Source of the DNA: Sphingobacteriaceae bacterium UBA2059
Lineage (GTDB): Bacteria > Bacteroidota > Bacteroidia > Sphingobacteriales > Sphingobacteriaceae
DNA: 18,110 nt
Reading direction: 5' to 3'
Assembly (NCBI GenBank): GCA_002332615.1
Contig: DDAL01000008.1
Location: forward strand, 537,494-555,603
In this document: positions 1 to 5,788 of the stretch, one piece after another
How the letters are laid out: each line of letters begins with the position of its first letter
Position numbering within the stretch: position 1 is the stretch's first letter
Program-made: the position numbers and the translations under genes
Notes under the pieces: generated by a model
Told to the model about the DNA's origin: nothing
Databases searched by the model: none
Seen by the model: the letters and a program-made list of their open reading frames with translations, nothing else

Positions 1-225
1 GAAACATGGACTCATCATGGACTCATCCCGGGTACATCATGGGCGGATGTGCTGGCAGGGTTGTTGATGCAGGGCAGGCGTGTCCTCGGGCTGTGTTGTC
101 TGCTGGTATCAGCGTATAGGCGCAGGCATCAGGTTTCTTTTGCTTGTGCCTATACACTGGCAGCCGGCCGGCCTGCAACAAAAATGAGCGCCAGCTGTTA
201 CCCTATAAATCACCAGTGGCTTTAT
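1..225. other. Window-edge stretch with no recognisable gene
   Basis: The stretch is GC-rich and I recognise no protein or RNA in it. The frame of the following lipoprotein is open from base 1, but its translation here is Arg/Cys-rich and has no family resemblance, so I do not treat it as coding. Another + frame is open from base 3 to a TAG at 117-119 and could be the tail of an upstream gene; this cannot be decided from the window. Structure seen: an 11-bp unit ATGGACTCATC occurs twice back to back (6-16 and 17-27); an inverted repeat pairs 110-121 with 148-159 (11 of 12 positions, 26-nt loop); and 43-59 matches the lipobox-coding stretch 293-309 at 16 of 17 bases. I see no good TAnnTTTG promoter box. 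Confidence 0.5.
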
Positions 226-726
226 ATGTTTAAACATTTCTTTCGCCTTAATTTCTGCTTCTGTATATGCCTGACTGCTTTAGTTTTTATAAGCGGATGC
301 GCTGGCAGGTCGTCTTCCGAACAACATGCCGGGGCTTCGGCAAGCCAGGCTGCGGTTGCTCTAAAAGTTGAAGATTTTGCCAACGAGCTGGATAGTGCAG
401 GTACCAATTACCTCGCTTTTTATAAAAGTGAAGAGAGCAGCGAAATTTTTCTTAACTATGATGAGCTTCAGGGGCGCGGATCCATGATCATTAACCGCAC
501 ACCTCTTTTACTCAGCGCCCAGGAAGTAAAAGGCGGCGATCGCATTTTTACGGGCAATCATATACGTGTAGAGGCGCGCGGCTTTACCCGCATGGGTGCT
601 GGCAGCGGTACCTGCAGGAGGGGGATGTATAAAGCGGTAACAATTACTGTAGACGCGTCTGTGCAAGAGTTTAGCAATGTATACGTTAAGCACTGCACTG
701 CCATTAAAGCACCCGGAACTACCTAA
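226..726 (+). CDS. Small putative lipoprotein of unknown function
   Basis: The product is 166 aa. I chose the ATG at 226 because it begins a clear lipoprotein signal peptide: basic residues K3, H4 and R7, a hydrophobic core at about 8-21, and lipobox I-S-G-C ending at C25. The frame is open further upstream, but that extension has no signal character. The mature part begins with a Ser/Ala-rich linker (about 26-45) and continues as a likely beta-rich domain. It has two cysteines, C130 and C157, which could form a disulfide in the periplasm. I do not recognise the family. Only 13 bp separate it from the next lipoprotein gene, so the two are probably co-transcribed. No promoter box or Shine-Dalgarno is evident; a weak SD is usual in Bacteroidota. 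An envelope location is inferred from the signal peptide; the function is unknown. Confidence 0.7.
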   Translation: MFKHFFRLNFCFCICLTALVFISGCAGRSSSEQHAGASASQAAVALKVEDFANELDSAGTNYLAFYKSEESSEIFLNYDELQGRGSMIINRTPLLLSAQEVKGGDRIFTGNHIRVEARGFTRMGAGSGTCRRGMYKAVTITVDASVQEFSNVYVKHCTAIKAPGTT

Positions 727-739
727 TCACCCTAAGTAT

Positions 740-1204
740 ATGATACATTTTAGTAAGCTAATCTTTTTTTGCACGCTGGTCGGCCTGCTGGCTGCCTGTT
801 CAGGAAGGTCAAACAATAGCGCCAAGCCCACCACTGCTGCCGAAACTACTCTTACCCCCCGCGAAAGCGCGAAGGTGGCCAACGAAATTGCCGACCCCTA
901 CGGTATTGCCGGTACTTATACGGCCACCAACTGCAACTGTGAGGCCGTTATTGTTCTTGTAAAGGAGCAGGAAGGCTATAGCTATCGTATGGATTCGGGC
1001 ATTATCAGCACCAGTGGCAAAGCGCATGTGCAAAATAATAAGCAGGAAAGCAGCATTGTGTTTGAAGGTGCGGGCGATGACAATCAAAACCTTCGTGCGG
1101 AACTCATTGATGGCAAGCTGCTTATAAGCAGCGAAGAGAATAACCTTAAAGCGTATACTCATTTTAAAGATTGTGCCTGCAAGCAGATTGAGCTGGCCAA
1201 GTAA
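740..1204 (+). CDS. Small putative lipoprotein with two CxC motifs
   Basis: The product is 154 aa. The ATG at 740 begins a compact signal peptide (core at about 7-17) ending in lipobox L-A-A-C with C20; longer in-frame starts overlap the previous gene and lack signal character. A Ser/Thr/Ala-rich linker (about 21-50) precedes a domain that starts G-T-Y-T-A-T. The mature protein has exactly four further cysteines, arranged as two C-x-C pairs, C65-N-C67 near the start and C145-A-C147 near the end of the domain. They could bind a metal or be cross-linked. The G-T-Y...C opening faintly recalls NlpE-like copper/stress lipoproteins, which use CxxC, but I would not assign it there. It lies 13 bp after another lipoprotein gene and 97 bp before the lactonase gene. 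The lipoprotein call is solid; the function is unknown. Confidence 0.75.
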   Translation: MIHFSKLIFFCTLVGLLAACSGRSNNSAKPTTAAETTLTPRESAKVANEIADPYGIAGTYTATNCNCEAVIVLVKEQEGYSYRMDSGIISTSGKAHVQNNKQESSIVFEGAGDDNQNLRAELIDGKLLISSEENNLKAYTHFKDCACKQIELAK

Positions 1205-1267
1205 TCAGTACTTGACTATACCAGCCGGAAGAGCAAGGGTATTAGATGCATATTTTACAAAAACTGC

Positions 1268-1284
1268 TTACCCAATTGGGGTAA
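1268..1284. promoter_or_regulatory. Palindromic operator-like site upstream of the lactonase gene
   Basis: CCCAATTGGG (1271-1280) is a perfect 10-bp palindrome. It is flanked by TTA at 1268-1270 and, after one extra G, TAA at 1282-1284, giving TTACCC-N5-GGGTAA. It ends 17 bp before the lactonase start codon, a position suited to a repressor site or a structured leader. A similar repeat with a shorter spacer lies upstream of bshA (3602-3615). No regulator is known for either, so this is a tentative call from symmetry and position. Confidence 0.25.
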
Positions 1285-1301
1285 AATGTATATTTACTTT
1301 G

Positions 1302-2432
1302 ATGAAATTAATATGTTTTAGCAAAGCGGTGCTATTAACGGTTTGTATGCTTGTACTTACAGGTGCATACGCAAAGTTAAATGCTCAAAAGATGAATTTG
1401 CTGGTAGGAACTTACACAAGCAAGAGCGGCAGTAAAGGAATTTATGTATATGAGTTTGACGCTGCAACCGGAAGAGCTAGTTTAAAAAACAGCATATCGG
1501 GCGTTGATAACCCATCCTACCTGGCTGTAAGCCGCGACCTGCGGTTTGTTTTTGCTGTAAATGAGGGTGCAAAATGCGAGCTCAGCTCGTTTGCTTTTAA
1601 TAAAAAAACCGGAGCTCTTACATTTATCAATAAGGTAAACTCGCATGGAGCATCTCCCTGTTACGTGTCTGTAAACAAGGATATGACCTTTGCTACGGTT
1701 AGTAATTATGGAGGGGGCAACCTGGCGGTAATGCCGATTAAGAGCAATGGCGTGCTGGAAGAGACGGTGCAGGTAATCAATCATCAGCCTATCAGGCAAG
1801 GGCAGAAGTCACACGTGCATTCGGCTGTTTTCAGCCCCGATGAAAAATATGTTATTGTGAGCGATCTGGGTATTGATCAGATATTTACGTATCCCTTTAA
1901 TAAAAATCTTAAACAGCCCTTGTTGCAAAGCAGTACAGCGCCTGTAACGCTTAGTCCCGCCAGCGGGCCGAGGCATTTTGCTTTTCACCCGGGTGCGCGC
2001 TTTGCCTACTCCTTACAGGAACTTAGTGGAAATGTAACTGCGTTTGCGTATAACAGGGGGGTGCTTAGCCCGGTGCAAACTGTTTCTATGCTTGCTTCGG
2101 GATACAAAGGCGTTGTGGGGGCTGCAGATATACATGTATCGCCAGATGGAAGGTTCCTGTACACCAGCAACAGGGGCGAAGCCAATGATATAGCTGTATT
2201 TGCTATTGATAAAAGCACGGGTATGCTCACTCTTACAGGGCGTTATTCTACTCTGGGCCTTACGCCGCGCAACTTTAGTATTGACCCTACGGGCAACTTT
2301 CTGCTGGCAGCCAATCAAAACAGCAATACGGTGGTTGTATTTAAGCGCGATAAAAAAACCGGTCAGCTGCGGGCCACGGGCGAGCGCATAGTGGTAAACT
2401 CTCCGGTGTGCCTTAAGTTTACGTCGGTTTAA
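1302..2432 (+). CDS. Exported lactonase-family 7-bladed beta-propeller (6-phosphogluconolactonase-like)
   Basis: The product is 376 aa. It begins at ATG 1302 with a Sec signal peptide (hydrophobic core at about 9-22, likely cleaved near A-Y-A / N-A-Q at 24-29). The mature domain opens with L-L-V-G-T-Y-T-S, the hallmark first strand of the YbhE/Pgl lactonase family (Pfam Lactonase, PF10282). Repeated propeller-blade motifs follow, such as N-P-S-Y-L-A-V-S, S-H-V-H-S-A-V-F-S-P-D, G-P-R-H-F-A-F-H-P, H-V-S-P-D-G-R and N-F-S-I-D-P-T-G. Characterised members hydrolyse 6-phosphogluconolactone in the pentose phosphate pathway. An exported copy cannot serve that cytosolic step directly, so the natural lactone substrate here is open and the gene symbol describes family only. 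The stop codon overlaps that of bshA on the other strand. A near-palindrome lies just upstream (1268-1284); I find no convincing TAnnTTTG box placed to allow a 5' leader. Confidence 0.85.
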   Translation: MKLICFSKAVLLTVCMLVLTGAYAKLNAQKMNLLVGTYTSKSGSKGIYVYEFDAATGRASLKNSISGVDNPSYLAVSRDLRFVFAVNEGAKCELSSFAFNKKTGALTFINKVNSHGASPCYVSVNKDMTFATVSNYGGGNLAVMPIKSNGVLEETVQVINHQPIRQGQKSHVHSAVFSPDEKYVIVSDLGIDQIFTYPFNKNLKQPLLQSSTAPVTLSPASGPRHFAFHPGARFAYSLQELSGNVTAFAYNRGVLSPVQTVSMLASGYKGVVGAADIHVSPDGRFLYTSNRGEANDIAVFAIDKSTGMLTLTGRYSTLGLTPRNFSIDPTGNFLLAANQNSNTVVVFKRDKKTGQLRATGERIVVNSPVCLKFTSV

Positions 2433-3565
2433 AACCGGGTATAGCGTTCCATTACTTCGAGGTAGTAGTTTTCGTATTGAGGCATTATAAGGCTCAGCTC
2501 AAACTCTTGCGCTCTTTTTAAAGCGTTATTGCTAAAGGTTGCAAAGCGTTCGGGGTCCTGCAATATGTGAATGGCGTTACGGGCCATTTCGGTAGTGTTT
2601 CCCACGTCGCTCAGATAGCCCGTCTGTCCGTCTATATTTAACTCGGGCAGTCCGCCGGCATTGGAAGATATTACGGGTACTTTGCAGGCCATGGCCTCCA
2701 GTGCTGCAAGGCCAAAGCTTTCGGACTCTGAAGGCATGAGGAAAAGGTCGGTTACCGAAAAAATTTCTTCTACAGCATCTTGCTTTCCCAAAAAACGCAC
2801 ATCGTCGCATATTCCGTAATCCCGGCACATGCGCTCGCAGTTTACGCGCTCGGGGCCGTCGCCCACCATCAGCAGCTTGCTCGGCAATACATCATGCACT
2901 TGTTTAAATATATCTACAACATCTTGTGTGCGTTTTACTTTTCTAAAGTTGGATGTATGTATTAAAATAGACTCGCCGTGCGGAGCAATGGCTTTTTTAA
3001 AGTGGTCCTTACCTTTATGGCTAAAACGCGCCAAATCTATAAAGTTGGGTATTACGCGTATGTCTCTCTTAATGTCAAAATGGCTGTAGGTGTCTTGTTT
3101 GAGGTGTTCGGACACGGCAGTTACCCCGTCGGACCGGTTGATGGAAAAGGTGACAACGGGTTTAAAAGTCATGTCTTTTCCTACCAGGGTGATGTCTGTA
3201 CCATGCAGGGTGGTTATTACAGGTATATTAATGCCGTAAGTGGCCAGTATTTGCTTGGCCATAAAGGCTGCCGATGCATGTGGTATGGCATAGTGTACGT
3301 GCAGAAGCTCAAGCTTTTCAAAGCGTACCACATCTACCAGTTTACTGGCAAGTACGAGCTCGTAGGGCGGATAGTCGAACAGAGGGTATTGCGATACGGA
3401 TACTTCGTGGTAAAACAGGTTTTCTGAAAAGAAGTCGAGCCTGGCAGGCTGGCTATAGGTTATAAAGTGTACCTGGTGACCTCTGTCGGCCAGGGCTTTG
3501 CCCAGTTCGGTGGCAACTACACCGCTACCTCCAAAGGTAGGATAACATACTATTCCGATCTTCAT
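2429..3565 (-). CDS. N-acetyl-alpha-D-glucosaminyl L-malate synthase BshA (bacillithiol biosynthesis)
   Basis: The product is a 378-aa GT4-family, GT-B-fold glycosyltransferase. BshA transfers GlcNAc from UDP-GlcNAc to L-malate, the first step in making bacillithiol, the low-molecular-weight thiol of Firmicutes and many Bacteroidota. Diagnostic matches to B. subtilis BshA run along the whole protein: C-Y-P-T-F-G-G-S-G-V-V-A-T-E-L-G-K (7-23), H-F-I-T (33-36), Q-Y-P-L-F-D-Y-P-P-Y (59-68), H-Y-A-I-P-H-A (91-97), T-T-L-H-G-T-D-I-T (118-126), S-N-F-R-K-V-K-R (205-212), the G-D-G-P-E nucleotide loop (235-239) and the GT4 E-x7-E motif at E282/E290. Length is normal and the protein is cytosolic. Its stop overlaps the lactonase stop by 4 bp, with no terminator between them. 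No other bsh gene is in the window, which is normal for Bacteroidota. A TTACCC-TTG-GGGTA repeat lies 37 bp upstream. Confidence 0.93.
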   Translation of the reverse strand: MKIGIVCYPTFGGSGVVATELGKALADRGHQVHFITYSQPARLDFFSENLFYHEVSVSQYPLFDYPPYELVLASKLVDVVRFEKLELLHVHYAIPHASAAFMAKQILATYGINIPVITTLHGTDITLVGKDMTFKPVVTFSINRSDGVTAVSEHLKQDTYSHFDIKRDIRVIPNFIDLARFSHKGKDHFKKAIAPHGESILIHTSNFRKVKRTQDVVDIFKQVHDVLPSKLLMVGDGPERVNCERMCRDYGICDDVRFLGKQDAVEEIFSVTDLFLMPSESESFGLAALEAMACKVPVISSNAGGLPELNIDGQTGYLSDVGNTTEMARNAIHILQDPERFATFSNNALKRAQEFELSLIMPQYENYYLEVMERYTRF

Positions 3566-3601
3566 TGTGCTAAAATAATGATAAAAACAGGTGCTTTGTT
3601 T

Positions 3602-3615
3602 TTACCCTTGGGGTA
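3602..3615. promoter_or_regulatory. Inverted repeat upstream of bshA
   Basis: TTACCC-TTG-GGGTA lies between the bshA start and the serine hydrolase stop, about 37-50 bp upstream of bshA. It shares half-sites with the palindrome in front of the convergent lactonase gene (1268-1284), with a 3-nt instead of a 5-nt spacer. It could be an operator, or a short hairpin after the serine hydrolase gene; there is no T-run on the minus-strand side. The call rests on symmetry and the partial match only. Confidence 0.2.
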
Positions 3616-3630
3616 TTTACTTCTATATGG

Positions 3631-5445
3631 CTAAGTATTTCCTTTTAGGATGGCCCGGTAAACGGCGTCTTGTATGCGCGGACGTATGCGCAGGCTGCTT
3701 AACCTGTTGGCCGGCTGCCCGTTTAACCTGTTGGACAAAAAGATGTAAATAAGGTTAAACTTTGGGTCTACCCACACGGCTGTTCCGGTAAAGCCGGTGT
3801 GGCCGTAGGTTTGAGGCGAGGCAAGTTCGGAGGGGTAATTTCTGCCGGGCTGGGGATCCCAGCGGTCAAAGCCCAGGCCGCGCCTGCTAACGGGCGACTG
3901 CGCCGAGGTAAACAGATCGATGGTACTTTGTTTAAAATACTGCACACCCCCGTAACTGCCTCCGTTTAAAAACATCTGGAATAAAATGGCCAGATCATTG
4001 GCCGATGCAAAGAGGCCGGCATGGCCGGCAACGCCGCCTGCCAGGGCTGCGCCCTGATCGTGTACATAGCCCTGCAGCAGAGTGCGGCGAAAGTAAGTGT
4101 CGTTTTCTGTAGGCACCAGGCGGTCCTTTGCAAAGCGCCGGCGGGGGTTAAAGCCTGCTGTTTGCATGCCCAGCGGCTGGTAAAACTGCTCTGCAACGTA
4201 GTTGTCAAGTGTTTCTCCGGCTTGCTTTTCTATAATTTCTTTGAGGAAAAACATGCTCAGGTCGCTGTATTCATAGCGCCCTTTAGGCCTGAGGCCGGTG
4301 TTGAGCATGCGGGGCAGCATTATATCTCTATAGTAATTTTGCCTTATAAAGTAACCGTCGGCTATTTTGACCGGAAAAAATACGGTAGAGTCAAAGCTGT
4401 AATCGCCAGCCTTTAATGCGTTATGGAAGGGTATATAAGGTACAAGCCCGGCCTCATGAAGCATTAGCTGCTGCACGTTTATATTTTTTTTATTGCTCGC
4501 CATTGCTTCGGGCAAATAGTCGCCCATGGTACTGTTGAGGTTTAGTTTTTCCTGTTCATACAGTCGCATGGCGGCAAGGGTGGTAGCGGCTATTTTTGTT
4601 ACGGAGGCCAGGTCAAAGATGCTGGTTGTTTTTGTTAGCTGCTCACTTCCGTAGGAAAAAGCACCATAGCTTTTATTGAATACAACTTTACCATCTTTTA
4701 CTATCAGCACTACGCCGCCCGGGGTGGCTTTTTGCGCTATTGCCGAAGCCATTATTTCGTCAATAGGTTCTTCGATATCCTGGCGGCTCATTCCTGCTTC
4801 TTCGGGCTCGCTATAGCCAAGACGTATGGCTCGGGTCTGATAGCCATCGCCTTTTTTAAAAGCCGGCAATACGTCATGGGGCAATACTCCTTTTGCTTCG
4901 GTACCTCCAAATATCAGCTGTGCAGCATGGATGGCTGCCGCCTGAGTGGTTTCGGGCGAACAAATAACAGGCGATTTCAAGCTCCCCAATGGTTTAAGAC
5001 CCGAGGGTTTGCCGTAGTATACCAGCAGGAGCCGGGCGTCCCGGTTAAGCTCATATAAAAACTGACGCACATTGGGGTCAGAGAGGCTGCTCTCGTTTGT
5101 TTGTATAATAATAGTAGTATACCTTTCCAGGCTTCTTTTTAGCTGGGCTTGTCCGAAAGGGGTGTATGTAAATGCCTGCACATGGGTGTAGTTATTAAGC
5201 ATAGCGTGGAAATGATCGGCGTAAACGCCCCCTATGTTAACGTTTGCTATGGTTTTCTTTTCCAGGTTGAGCAGCGGCAGGGTTGCCATGCTGTTGTTGA
5301 GTAATATGGTAGTGCGGGCAGCCAGCTCCATGTGATTGGCATAGGGGCTGGTGCCTGCCCTGCAGGCCAGGCACAGTATGGTCATTGCTGAACAGAGTAA
5401 AAGGAAGCGCAGACTTGATCTAAGGAGAGTGTAAAGTGTGTACAT
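3631..5445 (-). CDS. Exported serine hydrolase (class C beta-lactamase/PBP fold) with GH3 C-terminal-like domain, lacking the GH3 barrel
   Basis: The product is 604 aa from ATG 5445. I chose that start because it begins a signal peptide (R9...R13, hydrophobic core at about 14-27); the longer in-frame start at 5574 would translate through a transcription terminator. C25 and C28 give a poor lipobox (C-L-A-C), so lipidation is possible but unsure. Residues about 40-195 resemble the C-terminal alpha/beta sandwich domain that follows GH3 N-acetylglucosaminidase barrels (A-A-R-T-T-I-L-L-N-N...L-P-L-L-N-L-E-K-K). Residues about 215-600 are a beta-lactamase-fold serine hydrolase with S281-V-T-K284 (SxxK), Y393-S-D395 (the YxN position, here ending in Asp) and H549-T-G551. 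Many Bacteroidota encode about 950-1000-aa proteins with barrel, sandwich and serine hydrolase; here the barrel is absent, with no trace upstream. Substrates are likely peptidoglycan-like or esters, not demonstrable from sequence. Confidence 0.85.
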   Translation of the reverse strand: MYTLYTLLRSSLRFLLLCSAMTILCLACRAGTSPYANHMELAARTTILLNNSMATLPLLNLEKKTIANVNIGGVYADHFHAMLNNYTHVQAFTYTPFGQAQLKRSLERYTTIIIQTNESSLSDPNVRQFLYELNRDARLLLVYYGKPSGLKPLGSLKSPVICSPETTQAAAIHAAQLIFGGTEAKGVLPHDVLPAFKKGDGYQTRAIRLGYSEPEEAGMSRQDIEEPIDEIMASAIAQKATPGGVVLIVKDGKVVFNKSYGAFSYGSEQLTKTTSIFDLASVTKIAATTLAAMRLYEQEKLNLNSTMGDYLPEAMASNKKNINVQQLMLHEAGLVPYIPFHNALKAGDYSFDSTVFFPVKIADGYFIRQNYYRDIMLPRMLNTGLRPKGRYEYSDLSMFFLKEIIEKQAGETLDNYVAEQFYQPLGMQTAGFNPRRRFAKDRLVPTENDTYFRRTLLQGYVHDQGAALAGGVAGHAGLFASANDLAILFQMFLNGGSYGGVQYFKQSTIDLFTSAQSPVSRRGLGFDRWDPQPGRNYPSELASPQTYGHTGFTGTAVWVDPKFNLIYIFLSNRLNGQPANRLSSLRIRPRIQDAVYRAILKGNT

Positions 5446-5503
5446 TAAAAGATAGCTATTTGTCAAGTATAACGGTATTAGCTGCGAGTAATTACCCGGG
5501 CAT

Positions 5504-5528
5504 AAAAAAGGCCCGTTTAACGCGGGCC
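5504..5528 (-). terminator. Rho-independent terminator in front of the serine hydrolase gene
   Basis: Read on the minus strand, a GC-only 6-bp stem GGCCCG/CGGGCC (5528-5523 and 5515-5510) with a 7-nt loop is followed immediately by six Ts (5509-5504). The plus strand has no T-run after the hairpin, so it acts leftward. It sits 59 bp upstream of the chosen serine hydrolase start, with no minus-strand gene ending before it. It therefore stops either a leader transcript (attenuation) or a small RNA starting in the mutL-proximal part of the gap. Confidence 0.75.
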
Positions 5529-5771
5529 ATGGGCTAGCTTGAGTCTGATTCCTTTGGAATGCTTCAATTAGCAATAAGCCAGGCTGTTACAGACTTGTAC
5601 ATTGGCCTGATTTATTGCGCTCGTTTAGAATAGGTTTATTTAAAATGTAAATTGAGGTTTTAATTTCAATATTACAAGGCTTTGACAAAATAAAAGTCAA
5701 TCATTTACGTTACACAGCGATTGTCTTAATAACGTACACATTCTGAATCCATTCCCTGTGCTTTTTTTTGA

Positions 5772-5780
5772 TACTTTTGC
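5772..5780 (+). promoter_or_regulatory. Bacteroidota -7 promoter element immediately upstream of mutL
   Basis: TACTTTTGC matches the Bacteroidota -7 consensus TAnnTTTG perfectly, with a pyrimidine after it. It ends only 8-9 bp before the mutL ATG (5789), so initiation at the usual distance would give a transcript with almost no 5' leader. I see no good TTTG -33 element 17-20 bp upstream, which lowers confidence. Confidence 0.45.
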
Positions 5781-5788
5781 AGAAGCTT

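Larger units (their letters stand above)
5446..5788. other. Divergent intergenic region between the serine hydrolase and mutL
   Basis: This 343-bp region lies between divergent genes and holds no credible ORF. It contains a minus-strand rho-independent terminator (5504-5528), a weak minus-strand box TATACTTG (5471-5464, one mismatch to TAnnTTTG) 18 bp before the serine hydrolase ATG, an inverted repeat TTGAC-N9-GTCAA (5682-5700), and a perfect TAnnTTTG box before mutL (5772-5779). The minus-strand stretch of roughly 150-200 nt that feeds the terminator can fold a small ATTCC-AAA-GGAAT hairpin (5551-5563). It could be an attenuated leader or an unannotated small RNA. Confidence 0.6.

Noticed and set aside
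1294..1301. TTACTTTG as a promoter for the lactonase gene
   Set aside because: It has a mismatch at the conserved A and touches the start codon, so transcription would begin inside the signal peptide.
3631..5574. Longer serine hydrolase starting at 5574
   Set aside because: The extra 43 codons run through the terminator hairpin and push the signal peptide inside the protein; ATG 5445 is better.
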